Shown here piece by piece: positions 6,307 through 13,846 of a stretch of DNA of 19,130 bases. A model generated the notes under the pieces. It had not been told where the DNA came from and did no database searches. It saw nothing but the letters and a program-made list of their open reading frames with translations. Position numbers and translations under genes: made by a program. This DNA comes from an uncultured Polynucleobacter sp. Its GTDB lineage: Bacteria; Pseudomonadota; Gammaproteobacteria; Burkholderiales; Burkholderiaceae. The stretch is taken from the NCBI GenBank assembly GCA_937996825.1, contig CALKUJ010000135.1:1-19130 (forward strand). Direction: 5' to 3'. Position 1 is the first letter of the stretch. The number at the start of each line of letters is the position of its first letter.

Positions 6307-6486
6307 ATGGCTGTTCAACAGAATAAAAAATCACCTTCAAAGCGTGGCATGCACCGTGCGCACGACTTTTTGTCTGCACCTTCATTGGCAGTTGAGCCAA
6401 CGACTGGTGAAGCTCACTTACGTCACCACATCAGCCCAAATGGCTACTACCGTGGTCGTAAAGTTGTTAAGACTAAGAACGACTAA
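6307..6486 (+). CDS. rpmF: 50S ribosomal protein L32
   Basis: A 59-residue protein beginning MAVQQNKKSPSKRGMHRAHD and containing HHISPNGYYRGRKVV, the standard bacterial L32 pattern: a basic, mostly extended large-subunit protein. It has the full family length. This is the cysteine-free form; no CxxC zinc knuckles are present. The start ATG has AGGAG at 6295-6299, 7 nt upstream, one of the best ribosome binding sites in the window. It lies between yceD and plsX, the order conserved from E. coli onward, and is followed by an intrinsic terminator that separates it from the fatty-acid genes. Confidence 0.97.
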   Translation: MAVQQNKKSPSKRGMHRAHDFLSAPSLAVEPTTGEAHLRHHISPNGYYRGRKVVKTKND

Positions 6487-6506
6487 TTTCCTCTTAGGAA
6501 AAGATC

Positions 6507-6534
6507 AAGCGGCACGTACAGTAGCCGCTTTTTT
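6507..6534 (+). terminator. Intrinsic terminator after rpmF
   Basis: AAGCGGC (6507-6513) and GCCGCTT (6524-6530) form a 7-bp stem with a 10-nt loop, and six T run through 6529-6534. A smaller hairpin (TTTCCT/AGGAAA, 6487-6501) directly follows the rpmF stop. The T-tract ends only 18 nt before the plsX start, so this element must either be leaky, letting the yceD-rpmF transcript supply part of plsX, or be bypassed by a promoter I cannot place with confidence. Confidence 0.75.
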
Positions 6535-6552
6535 CTTAAAAAAACAATTTTC

Positions 6553-7590
6553 ATGAGCGTCACGCTAGCAGTTGATGCGATGGGTGGAGACCACGGTCTA
6601 GTGGTCACAGTACCCGCCAGCACAGGCCTTCTGGCAGAGTTGCCAGATTTACATATAAGACTCGTCGGTAACGCTGATTTAATCAATCAGGCGTTAGCCA
6701 ATGTTCCCTCTGAAATTAAGAGCCGGATCACGGTCGTCCATGCCTCAGAAGTTGTCACGATGGATGATTCCATTGAGGTCGCTTTGCGCAAGAAAAAAGA
6801 CTCATCCATGCGCGTGGCTGCAGAGCAAGTCAAAGAAGGTCATGCTCAAGCAGCTATTTCAGCTGGCAATACAGGCGCCTTGATGGCGATTTCTCGTTAC
6901 GTATTAAAAACTTTGGATGGTATTGATCGTCCAGCGATTGCTGCGGTCATGCCAAATCAATTGGGTCGTGGCACGATTGTTTTAGATTTGGGCGCCAACG
7001 CGGACTGTGAAGCCATTCATTTGATGCAGTTTGCTCAAATGGCTGATGTGATGGCCAGAGCCGTTGACGGCATTGCTAACCCTACGATTGGTCTATTGAA
7101 CATTGGTGAAGAAGTAATCAAGGGCAATCAGGTGGTTAAAGAGGCGGGTGAGTTGTTACGCCAAAGTAGCTTGAACTTCTACGGCAACGTTGAAGGCAAT
7201 GATATTTTTAAAGGCACCACCAATATTGTGGTGTGTGATGGTTTTGTTGGAAACGTGGCGCTAAAGACCAGTGAAGGTTTGGCTTACATGATTTCTGGGA
7301 TGATCAAAGAAGAATTTGGACGCAATTGGCTAAGTCGTTTGATGGCTTTAGCAGCAATGCCAGTTTTACTTCGTTTTAAAAAGCGTGTGGATCATCGTAA
7401 TTACAATGGTGCTGTGCTTTTAGGTTTGCGTGGCTTAGTTCTAAAAAGTCATGGCTCAGCAGATAAAAAAGCATTCACAACTGCTTTGCGCAGAGCCTAT
7501 GAAGGCGCTAAAAACAATATGGTTGGAAAAGTGGCTGATGCATTCATGGTGACGCATGCGACAAACTCTGGCAATGAGACCGTGGCATAA
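6553..7590 (+). CDS. plsX: Phosphate acyltransferase PlsX
   Basis: A 345-residue PlsX, the peripheral membrane enzyme that turns acyl-ACP into acyl-phosphate for the glycerol-3-phosphate acyltransferase PlsY, the entry to phospholipid synthesis. It starts MSVTLAVDAMGGDHG, the family hallmark, with SAGNTGALMA near 110, VLDLGANADC near 140, LLNIGEE and VCDGFVGNVALKTSEG further on. Length is normal. ATG 6553 places the hallmark in the usual position, but there is no Shine-Dalgarno: the upstream bases are the A/T-rich tail of the rpmF terminator. It is followed by fabH after 12 bp, with fabH's ribosome binding site overlapping the plsX stop, so the two are cotranscribed. Confidence 0.96.
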   Translation: MSVTLAVDAMGGDHGLVVTVPASTGLLAELPDLHIRLVGNADLINQALANVPSEIKSRITVVHASEVVTMDDSIEVALRKKKDSSMRVAAEQVKEGHAQAAISAGNTGALMAISRYVLKTLDGIDRPAIAAVMPNQLGRGTIVLDLGANADCEAIHLMQFAQMADVMARAVDGIANPTIGLLNIGEEVIKGNQVVKEAGELLRQSSLNFYGNVEGNDIFKGTTNIVVCDGFVGNVALKTSEGLAYMISGMIKEEFGRNWLSRLMALAAMPVLLRFKKRVDHRNYNGAVLLGLRGLVLKSHGSADKKAFTTALRRAYEGAKNNMVGKVADAFMVTHATNSGNETVA

Positions 7591-7602
7591 GGATTCAATT
7601 CA

Positions 7603-8601
7603 ATGACTCAAGTGACCCAGCGATACGCAAAAATTCTTGGCACTGGCAGCTATTTGCCGGCCAACAAAGTGACCAATGCACAGATCACTGAAAGACTTGC
7701 CAAAGATGGTATTGAAACCAGTGATGAGTGGATTTTTTCAAGAAGCGGCATCAGTGCGCGTCATTTCGCTGCCACTAATGAACTGACCAGTGACCTTGCT
7801 TTGGAAGCATCCAAGAAAGCGATCGAAGCAGCAGGCATCACCGCCAATGACATCGATTTAATTATTTTGGCAACATCAACACCCGATAACTTGGGTGGAT
7901 TTCCAAGTACCGCTTGCGTGCTGCACGATAAATTAGGCATCACGAATCAATGTGCAGCATTTGATGTGCAAGCTGTTTGTTCTGGATTTGCATACTCTTT
8001 GGCAGTTGCTGATAGCTTTATTCGCAGTGGCATGCATCAAAAAGTGTTAATCGTGGGTGCAGAGACATTCTCAAGAATTTTAGATTTCAAAGATCGCGGT
8101 ACTTGCGTGCTCTTCGGTGATGGTGCTGGAGCCGTGGTGGTGGGTGCGAGTGATGAGCCAGGCATTTTGGCTGCTGCGATGCATGCGGACGGAAGTCATC
8201 GCGAGATCTTGTGTGTGCCGGGCAGATCTGAGCACGGCGCTTTAGAAGGCTCTGCCTTTTTGAAAATGGATGGCCAAGCAGTATTTAAATTGGCTGTGAA
8301 AGTTTTAGAGCAAGTGGCTCAAGAAGTTTTAACGGCCGCAAAATTAACGCCCGCAGACATTGATTGGTTGATTCCTCACCAAGCCAATATTCGTATCATG
8401 GAAGGCACCGCTAAAAAATTAGGCATTGCTTTGGATCATGTGGTCGTGACTGTGCAAGATCATGGCAACACATCAGCCGCATCAATTCCTCTGGCACTTG
8501 ATACGGCGATTCGTGCTGGTCAAATCAAGCGCGGGCAACATCTTCTGATGGAAGGTGTGGGTGGTGGTTTCACCTGGGCTGCTGCAGTTGTTAAGTACTG
8601 A
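7603..8601 (+). CDS. fabH: 3-oxoacyl-ACP synthase III (FabH)
   Basis: A 332-residue beta-ketoacyl-ACP synthase III, which starts fatty-acid synthesis by condensing acetyl-CoA (or another short acyl-CoA) with malonyl-ACP. The catalytic triad is complete: Cys126 (VQAVCSGFAYSL), His259 (PHQANIRIME) and Asn289 (DHGNTSAASIP). FGDGAGAVVV near 171 and GVGGGFTWAA at the C-terminus are family marks. ATG 7603 with AAGGA at 7589-7593, which overlaps the plsX stop, suggests coupled translation. It is separated from fabD by 96 AT-rich bases. Confidence 0.97.
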   Translation: MTQVTQRYAKILGTGSYLPANKVTNAQITERLAKDGIETSDEWIFSRSGISARHFAATNELTSDLALEASKKAIEAAGITANDIDLIILATSTPDNLGGFPSTACVLHDKLGITNQCAAFDVQAVCSGFAYSLAVADSFIRSGMHQKVLIVGAETFSRILDFKDRGTCVLFGDGAGAVVVGASDEPGILAAAMHADGSHREILCVPGRSEHGALEGSAFLKMDGQAVFKLAVKVLEQVAQEVLTAAKLTPADIDWLIPHQANIRIMEGTAKKLGIALDHVVVTVQDHGNTSAASIPLALDTAIRAGQIKRGQHLLMEGVGGGFTWAAAVVKY

Positions 8602-8697
8602 TGGCGAAAGCACAATGAATAGAATTGAATGATTAAAAGATCACATAAGTAAAAAATTAAATAAGCTAAATCACTTAAAAAAATCACAGGAATTTTC

Positions 8698-9636
8698 ATG
8701 AAATTTGCATTTGTATTCCCAGGTCAAGGTTCTCAAGCAGTTGGCATGCTCAATGCTTGGGGTGATAACGCTGAAGTTAAAAGAACGTTGGCTGAAGCAT
8801 CAGAAGCCTTGGGTGAAGATGTTGCAAAATTGATCGCAGAAGGTCCCGCCGAAGCACTTTCTTTGACCACCAATACTCAGCCTGTGATGTTGACAGCAGG
8901 TGTTGCGTGTTATCGCGCTTGGATTGCGGCAGGTGGTCCTGCTGCATCAGTGATGGCTGGCCACAGCTTGGGTGAGTATGGTGCTTTGGTTGCTTCAGGC
9001 GTGATTGAATTCAAAGACGCAGTACCGATGGTGAGATTCCGTGCGCAAGCAATGCAAGATGCTGTGCCTGTTGGAACAGGCGGCATGGCGGCTATCTTAG
9101 GATTGGATGATGATGCGGTTCGTAAAGCATGTGCTGATGCGCAATCAGCCACTGGTGAGGTGGTTGAAGCTGTGAACTACAACGCACCCGCGCAGGTGGT
9201 GATTGCTGGTTCAAAGGCAGGTGTGGAAAAAGCTTGTGAGCTTGCCAAAGAGGCTGGTGCAAAACGCGCTTTACCATTGCCAGTGTCTGCACCATTTCAT
9301 TCATCATTGCTAAAGCCTGCTTCTCAAAAATTAGAAACCTATTTGGCTGATAAAACATTCAAAGCGCCAAGCATTGATGTGATCAACAACGTGGATGTCA
9401 GCGTATTAAAAGACCCTGCAGCTATTAAAAATGCCTTGGTCAGACAAGCAGCATCACCAGTTCGTTGGGTTGAGACTGTTCAAGCAATTGCAGCGCTGGG
9501 TATCACCCATGTTGTTGAGTGTGGTCCTGGAAAAGTATTAACGGGTATGACCAAACGCATCAATGGTGATTTAAATGGTTTGGCTGTTTATGATCCTGCC
9601 ACCATGGCTGAAGTGATGGCTGTCATCAAAGCTTAA
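8698..9636 (+). CDS. fabD: Malonyl-CoA:ACP transacylase (FabD)
   Basis: A 312-residue malonyl transferase that loads malonate from CoA onto ACP. FAFVFPGQGSQAVGM at the N-terminus contains the oxyanion-hole glutamine; the nucleophile is Ser90 in GHSLGEYG, with His201 (SAPFHSSLL) as the base and Arg115 (RFRAQAM) in the place of the malonate carboxylate-binding arginine. Length is normal for the family. ATG 8698 has CAGGAA at 8687-8692 about 5 nt upstream. The 96 bp before it and the 72 bp after it are AT-rich and carry the same 13-mer TGAATGATTAAAA (8626-8638 and 9640-9652); no clear promoter or terminator was found in either gap, so the cluster is probably read through. Confidence 0.97.
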   Translation: MKFAFVFPGQGSQAVGMLNAWGDNAEVKRTLAEASEALGEDVAKLIAEGPAEALSLTTNTQPVMLTAGVACYRAWIAAGGPAASVMAGHSLGEYGALVASGVIEFKDAVPMVRFRAQAMQDAVPVGTGGMAAILGLDDDAVRKACADAQSATGEVVEAVNYNAPAQVVIAGSKAGVEKACELAKEAGAKRALPLPVSAPFHSSLLKPASQKLETYLADKTFKAPSIDVINNVDVSVLKDPAAIKNALVRQAASPVRWVETVQAIAALGITHVVECGPGKVLTGMTKRINGDLNGLAVYDPATMAEVMAVIKA

Positions 9637-9708
9637 GAATGAATGATTAAAAATTAACGTTCAGATTTATTTATCTAATAAAGCAGTGAATTTAGTTTGG
9701 GAGAAATT

Positions 9709-10449
9709 GTGAGCACATTAACTGGACAAATTGCCTTGGTCACCGGCGCATCTCGTGGAATTGGCCGTGCCATCGCCATGGAGTTGGCAAAGCAGGGTGC
9801 AGTGGTCATTGGTACCGCAACGAGTGAATCAGGTGCTAAAGACATTGATGCAGCATTGAAGCCAAGTGGCGGTGCTGGCGCAGTTTTGAATGTGAATGAT
9901 GCAGCTGCTTGTGAAGCCCTGATTGACAGCATTGTTAAAGAACGTGGCGCCTTGAATATTTTGGTGAATAACGCTGGTATTACCCAAGATAACTTGGCCA
10001 TGCGCATGAAAGACGAAGAGTGGTCATCAGTGATTGATACCAATTTAAGTGCCGTTTTCCGTTTGGCCAGGGGTGTTTTGCGCCCAATGATGAAGGCCAA
10101 AGGTGGTCGAATCATCAATATCACATCCGTGGTGGGTAGTAGCGGTAACCCAGGTCAGGCCAACTATGCTGCTGCAAAAGCAGGGGTGGCTGGCATGAGC
10201 CGAGCTTTGGCCCGAGAAATCGGTAGCCGTAACATCACAGTTAACTGCGTGGCACCTGGTTTTATCGACACAGATATGACCAAAGCCCTCTCAGAAGACC
10301 AACAAAATTCACTAAAAGCGAATATTCCCCTCCAACGTCTTGGAACACCTGAAGATATTGCCCATGCGGTAGCATTTTTGGCGTCTCCAGGGGCTGGATA
10401 CATCACAGGAACGACACTTCATGTGAATGGTGGACTTTATTTGAGCTAA
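9709..10449 (+). CDS. fabG: 3-oxoacyl-ACP reductase (FabG)
   Basis: A 246-residue short-chain dehydrogenase, the NADPH-dependent ketoreductase of fatty-acid synthesis. The nucleotide-binding TGASRGIG motif is at residues 12-19, NNAG near 87-90, and the catalytic tetrad is Asn112, Ser140, Tyr153 and Lys157 (YAAAK). The C-terminus GTTLHVNGGLYLS is typical. The start is taken as GTG 9709, because GGGAG at 9699-9703 lies 5 nt upstream and the protein then begins STLTGQIALVTG like other FabG. An in-frame TTG at 9697 overlaps that ribosome binding site and is unlikely. It lies 63 bp from acpP, which has its own promoter-like box. Confidence 0.96.
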   Translation: MSTLTGQIALVTGASRGIGRAIAMELAKQGAVVIGTATSESGAKDIDAALKPSGGAGAVLNVNDAAACEALIDSIVKERGALNILVNNAGITQDNLAMRMKDEEWSSVIDTNLSAVFRLARGVLRPMMKAKGGRIINITSVVGSSGNPGQANYAAAKAGVAGMSRALAREIGSRNITVNCVAPGFIDTDMTKALSEDQQNSLKANIPLQRLGTPEDIAHAVAFLASPGAGYITGTTLHVNGGLYLS

Positions 10450-10464
10450 TTTGGTCAAATAAGC

Positions 10465-10473
10465 TGATAAAAT
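10465..10473 (+). promoter_or_regulatory. Extended -10 promoter for acpP
   Basis: TGATAAAAT carries the TGn extension and TAAAAT (5 of 6 to consensus), 39 nt before the acpP start; predicted transcription start near 10480. No good -35 is present. ACP is needed in large excess over the enzymes of the pathway, and a private promoter in this gap would fit, as is known for acpP in E. coli. Confidence 0.45.
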
Positions 10474-10512
10474 CTCTTTTCAATATTTTTACAACAACCC
10501 TTGGGGGATTAA

Positions 10513-10749
10513 ATGGATAACATCGAACAACGCGTTAAGAAAATCGTAGCCGAGCAATTAGGCAAAGACGAAGCAGAAATCAAGAATGAATCTTCTTTCG
10601 TTAATGACTTAGGCGCAGATTCTCTCGACACAGTTGAATTGGTAATGGCATTGGAAGATGAATTCGGCATCGAAATTCCTGATGAAGAAGCCGAAAAAAT
10701 CACGACTGTGCAATTGGCTATCGATTTCGCTAAGTCCAAGCAAGGCTAA
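10513..10749 (+). CDS. acpP: Acyl carrier protein
   Basis: A 78-residue ACP, the carrier of all intermediates in fatty-acid synthesis. Ser37 in GADSLDTVELVMALEDEF receives the 4'-phosphopantetheine. The protein is short and acidic, with the usual four-helix pattern (MDNIEQRVKKIVAEQL, then the DSL helix, then EEAEKITTVQLAIDF). ATG 10513 is preceded by a very strong site, GGGGGA at 10503-10508, the best in the window and consistent with an abundant protein. fabF begins 6 bp after its stop. Confidence 0.98.
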   Translation: MDNIEQRVKKIVAEQLGKDEAEIKNESSFVNDLGADSLDTVELVMALEDEFGIEIPDEEAEKITTVQLAIDFAKSKQG

Positions 10750-10755
10750 TTAGCT

Positions 10756-12000
10756 GTGAGCCAGATGAAAGGGCAACGCCGGGTAGTTATTACCGGGCTG
10801 GGTTTGGTTTCACCAGTGGGTAATACCGTTGGTGATGCTTGGGAAAATTTATTGGCGGGGCGCAGCGGTATTGCCACCATCACTAAGTTTGATCATTCTG
10901 GCTTAAATGTGCATTTTGGTGGCGAGGTAAAAGGCTTCAACGTTGAAGACTATATTTCTGCTAAAGAAGCTCGCCACATGGATACATTCATCCATTACGG
11001 CATTGCTGCCGGAACGCAAGCCTTTAAAGACTCTGGTTTAGAAGTTACAGAAGCCAATTCTGAAAGAATTGGTGTGTTGGTTGGTTCAGGCATTGGTGGA
11101 TTGCCAATGATTGAAGAAACTCACACTGAATACACCACTCGTGGTGCTCGCCGTATTTCACCGTTCTTTGTACCAGGTTCAATCATCAATATGATTTCTG
11201 GTCATTTGAGCATTAACTTGAATCTCAAGGGTCCTAACGTTGCTGCTGTGACTGCCTGTACAACTGGTCTACACAGCATTGGTTTGGCTGCTCGCTTGAT
11301 TCAGTATGGTGATGCGGACGTGATGATTGCTGGTGGTGCTGAATCAACGATTTCTCCTTTGGGAATCGGTGGTTTTGCTGCAGCCAGAGCACTATCAACC
11401 AGAAATGATGATCCAGCCACTGCTTCTCGTCCTTGGGACAAAGACCGTGATGGCTTTGTTTTGGGTGAGGGTGCTGGCGTCATGATTTTGGAAGAATACG
11501 AACATGCCAAAGCCCGAGGCGCAAAGATTTATGCTGAATTAGCTGGTTTTGGTATGAGTGGCGATGCGTATCACATGACTGCTCCAAATATGGATGGTCC
11601 GCGTCGTTGCATGGTCAATGCATTGAAAGATGCTGGAGTTAATCCTGATCAAGTGAACTATGTGAATGCTCACGGCACTTCAACGCCATTGGGCGACAAG
11701 AATGAAACTGATGCCTTGAAGGCGGCTTTGGGTGAAGCCTCGAAGAAAGTGGTTGTGAACTCAACCAAATCAATGACTGGTCACTTATTGGGTGGTGCAG
11801 GTGGTTTGGAGTCGGTGTTCACAGTATTGGCTTTACATCATCAGAAATCTCCACCAACCATCAATATCTTCAATCAAGATCCAGAATGCGATTTAGATTA
11901 CTGTGCCAACACAGCAAGAGATATGAAGATTGATGTGGCTGTCAAAAATAACTTCGGTTTTGGTGGCACAAACGGCACAATCGTTTTCCGCCGTATTTGA
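10756..12000 (+). CDS. fabF: 3-oxoacyl-ACP synthase II (FabF)
   Basis: A 414-residue condensing enzyme that elongates acyl-ACP with malonyl-ACP. The Cys-His-His triad is intact: Cys168 (TACTTGLHS), His306 (NAHGTSTPLGD) and His343 (MTGHLLGGAGG), with Lys338 just before the last. FGFGGTNGTIVF ends the protein as usual. The start is uncertain between GTG 10756 and ATG 10765; neither has a good ribosome binding site, and the GTG is only 6 bp after the acpP stop, so coupling is likely. Followed by an intrinsic terminator, it closes the fatty-acid operon. In Burkholderia the next genes would be rpoE-rseA-rseB; they are absent here. Confidence 0.96.
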   Translation: MSQMKGQRRVVITGLGLVSPVGNTVGDAWENLLAGRSGIATITKFDHSGLNVHFGGEVKGFNVEDYISAKEARHMDTFIHYGIAAGTQAFKDSGLEVTEANSERIGVLVGSGIGGLPMIEETHTEYTTRGARRISPFFVPGSIINMISGHLSINLNLKGPNVAAVTACTTGLHSIGLAARLIQYGDADVMIAGGAESTISPLGIGGFAAARALSTRNDDPATASRPWDKDRDGFVLGEGAGVMILEEYEHAKARGAKIYAELAGFGMSGDAYHMTAPNMDGPRRCMVNALKDAGVNPDQVNYVNAHGTSTPLGDKNETDALKAALGEASKKVVVNSTKSMTGHLLGGAGGLESVFTVLALHHQKSPPTINIFNQDPECDLDYCANTARDMKIDVAVKNNFGFGGTNGTIVFRRI

Positions 12001-12043
12001 TAGCTAGAAAACAGGCTAGTTTTGCTGGTCTGTCGCTCGAATG

Positions 12044-12073
12044 AAGCCTCTTGACTCTGTTGGAGGCTTTTTT
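12044..12073 (+). terminator. Intrinsic terminator after fabF
   Basis: AAGCCTC (12044-12050) and GAGGCTT (12063-12069) form a 7-bp stem with a 12-nt loop, followed by six T (12068-12073). It lies 43 nt after the fabF stop and isolates the fatty-acid cluster from the protease gene. Confidence 0.82.
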
Positions 12074-12085
12074 GCTATCAGCCCA

Positions 12086-12115
12086 TTGAAAATTGACCAA
12101 AAATACTTATATAAA
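12086..12115 (+). promoter_or_regulatory. Sigma-70-like promoter of the DegP/MucD protease gene
   Basis: TTGAAA (12086-12091) and TATAAA (12110-12115), each 5 of 6 to consensus, are 18 bp apart; predicted start near 12122, giving a leader of about 75 nt. An overlapping TTGACC at 12093-12098 is too close to this -10. I saw no sigma-E-type promoter (GGAACTT/TCAAA-like) in the gap. Confidence 0.55.
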
Positions 12116-12140
12116 TTCGTATCAATAACCATGCTCAGAC

Positions 12141-12188
12141 AGTATTTAAAGCCTTTTCTGCAAATACTTCCTGAATGCTCTAAAGTAT
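12141..12188 (+). promoter_or_regulatory. Two mutually exclusive hairpins in the protease-gene leader
   Basis: AGTATTT (12141-12147) can pair with AAATACT (12162-12168), a 7-bp stem with a 14-nt loop. The second arm overlaps ATACTT (12164-12169), which can instead pair with AAGTAT (12183-12188) just before the start codon at 12196. The two stems share bases and cannot form together. All pairs are AU-rich, so they would be weak and temperature-sensitive. There is no Shine-Dalgarno to sequester, so any regulatory action is speculative. Confidence 0.35.
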
Positions 12189-12195
12189 CAACACC

Positions 12196-13713
12196 ATGAA
12201 AAAAATACTATCTGCATTGACCCTCACTGTGGCGACAAGTTCATTACTTGTTTTGCCAGCTTTTGCCAACAATTCTGCAAGCAAAGTAGCCTCAGCAGCA
12301 AACACAAGCAGTGCGCCAGCTGCTGCAAGCGCTGCTCGTTCATACCCCGATTTTGTTGATTTGGTCGAAAGAGCCAATCCTGCTGTCGTGAATATTCGCA
12401 CCACGGAACGAGTCAATGTTCGTCAGGGTGGAGTTATTCCAGGAATGCCAGGTTTGGATGAAGATCAGGCTGAATTTTTCCGCCGTTTCTTCGGTATTCC
12501 TTTGCCAACACCAAGACAACAAGGACCGAATAATCGTAAACCTCAACAAGAAGAACAAAACCGCGGAGTTGGTTCTGGCTTCATCATTGAGAGCAATGGT
12601 TTCATTTTGACCAATGCGCACGTGGTTGAAGGTGCAACAACAATTTATGTCACTTTGACTGATAAGCGCGAATTCAAAGCCAAATTGATTGGTGCTGATA
12701 AACGCACAGATGTGGCCTTGGTGAAAATTGAAGCGACTGGTTTGCCACGCTTGACCATTGGCGATTCTTCAAAGGTTCGCGTTGGTGAATGGGTGCTTGC
12801 AATTGGCTCACCCTTTGGTTTAGAAAACACAGTGACAGCGGGTATCGTTTCTGCGAAGAGTCGTGATACAGGCGATTACTTGCCATTCATTCAAACCGAT
12901 GTGGCAGTCAATCCTGGTAACTCGGGTGGTCCGCTATTGAACACCCGTGGTGAAGTGGTTGGTATTAACTCACAAATCTTTTCACGTTCTGGTGGTTACA
13001 TGGGCATCTCTTTTGCGATCCCTATGGATGAGGCCATGCGTGTCTCTAATCAATTAAAAGCAAACGGTAAAGTCAGTCGTGGTCGTATTGGCGTGGCAAT
13101 CGCAGAGGTCAGCAAAGAAGTTGCTGAAAGTTTAGGTTTACCAAGAGCCCGTGGCGCTTTGATTCGTAGTATCGAAGTAGGTGCGCCAGCTGATAAAGCA
13201 GATCTTGAGCCAGGTGATGTTATTTTGAGTTTTGGTGATAAGCCAATTGAAAAATCATCTGACTTACCAAGAATTGTTGGAGATACGAAACCAGGTACGA
13301 CTTCAACCATCACGGTATGGCGCAAAGGTGCTCAGAAAGAATTCAACATCACTGTGGCTGATCTAGAGCCAACTCCTAAAGCTGCTGCTAAAAAAGCTGA
13401 GCCTGAGCCAAGTAACTCTACTAAAAATGTCTTTGGTGTAGCTGTGACGGATGTTTCAGATGCCAAGAAAAAAGAGTTATCGATCAAAACTGGTGTTGAA
13501 GTCACAGCTTTGGCTGAAGACGGCGCACTTGCAAAAGCAGGTGCAAGAATTGGTGATGTGATTGTCCGTTTAGGTGATGTTGACATCATTGCCGCCAAGC
13601 AATTTGATGTGGCCATGAAAGCTGTGGCAAAAAACAATCGATCAGTGGCTGTGTTTATTCGCAGGGGCGATAGCACCTTGGTGATTCCAGTCAAGCCAGT
13701 CGTCACTAAGTGA
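12196..13713 (+). CDS. mucD: Periplasmic serine protease, DegP/MucD (HtrA) family
   Basis: A 505-residue HtrA protease/chaperone that degrades misfolded envelope proteins. The signal peptide is MKKILSALTL...LPAFA, likely cut after residue 25, followed by an Ala/Ser-rich spacer to about 48. The protease domain has His142 (TNAHVVEGA), Asp172 (RTDVALVKIE) and Ser243 (NPGNSGGPLLN); a Gln/Asn/Pro-rich LA-type loop lies at about 80-125. Two PDZ domains follow (about 285-375 and 410-500), separated by a Lys/Ala/Glu/Pro linker. The gene has its own promoter and terminator, so it is monocistronic. No Shine-Dalgarno precedes ATG 12196, yet the signal peptide supports this start. MucD is the usual name for the copy between the rpoE locus and lepA in betaproteobacteria; DegP/DegQ would be equivalent. 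Confidence 0.93.
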   Translation: MKKILSALTLTVATSSLLVLPAFANNSASKVASAANTSSAPAAASAARSYPDFVDLVERANPAVVNIRTTERVNVRQGGVIPGMPGLDEDQAEFFRRFFGIPLPTPRQQGPNNRKPQQEEQNRGVGSGFIIESNGFILTNAHVVEGATTIYVTLTDKREFKAKLIGADKRTDVALVKIEATGLPRLTIGDSSKVRVGEWVLAIGSPFGLENTVTAGIVSAKSRDTGDYLPFIQTDVAVNPGNSGGPLLNTRGEVVGINSQIFSRSGGYMGISFAIPMDEAMRVSNQLKANGKVSRGRIGVAIAEVSKEVAESLGLPRARGALIRSIEVGAPADKADLEPGDVILSFGDKPIEKSSDLPRIVGDTKPGTTSTITVWRKGAQKEFNITVADLEPTPKAAAKKAEPEPSNSTKNVFGVAVTDVSDAKKKELSIKTGVEVTALAEDGALAKAGARIGDVIVRLGDVDIIAAKQFDVAMKAVAKNNRSVAVFIRRGDSTLVIPVKPVVTK

Positions 13714-13721
13714 TTGTTCTA

Positions 13722-13765
13722 GCCGGGTTTTTGGGGAATAACCCCAATCCCGGCTTTTGTTTTTT
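13722..13765 (+). terminator. Intrinsic terminator after the DegP/MucD gene
   Basis: A two-part stem: outer GCCGGG (13722-13727) with CCCGGC (13749-13754), and inner TTGGGG (13731-13736) with CCCCAA (13742-13747) around the loop AATAA. It is followed by a T-rich tail (TTTTGTTTTTT, 13755-13765). It starts 9 nt after the protease stop. It is the most GC-rich and probably the strongest terminator in the window. Confidence 0.9.
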
Positions 13766-13794
13766 AGAAATCGGGCTTCCCCTGTCGTTCCGTC

Positions 13795-13846
13795 TACAAT
13801 AGAGGTTAGAGGCGTCTTATTGCAGTGCAATATGGTGTTGCATTGC
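13795..13846 (+). promoter_or_regulatory. Candidate lepA promoter box and leader hairpin
   Basis: TACAAT at 13795-13800 (5 of 6 to the -10 consensus) is the best promoter box in the gap before lepA, though no clear -35 is visible. Downstream, GCAGTGCAA (13822-13830) pairs with TTGCATTGC (13838-13846): a 9-bp stem with one G-U pair and a 7-nt loop, ending 13 nt before the lepA ribosome binding site. There is no T-tract, so it is not a terminator. Its function is unknown. Confidence 0.4.

Noticed and set aside
8680..8706. Symmetric TTTCATGAAA over the fabD start codon as a possible translational operator.
   Set aside because: It has no loop as RNA, and such short AT-rich palindromes arise readily from ATGAAA starts after a T-rich spacer.
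9697..9708. TTG start for fabG, 4 codons upstream of the GTG.
   Set aside because: It overlaps the GGGAG ribosome binding site of the GTG at 9709 and adds residues not seen in other FabG proteins.
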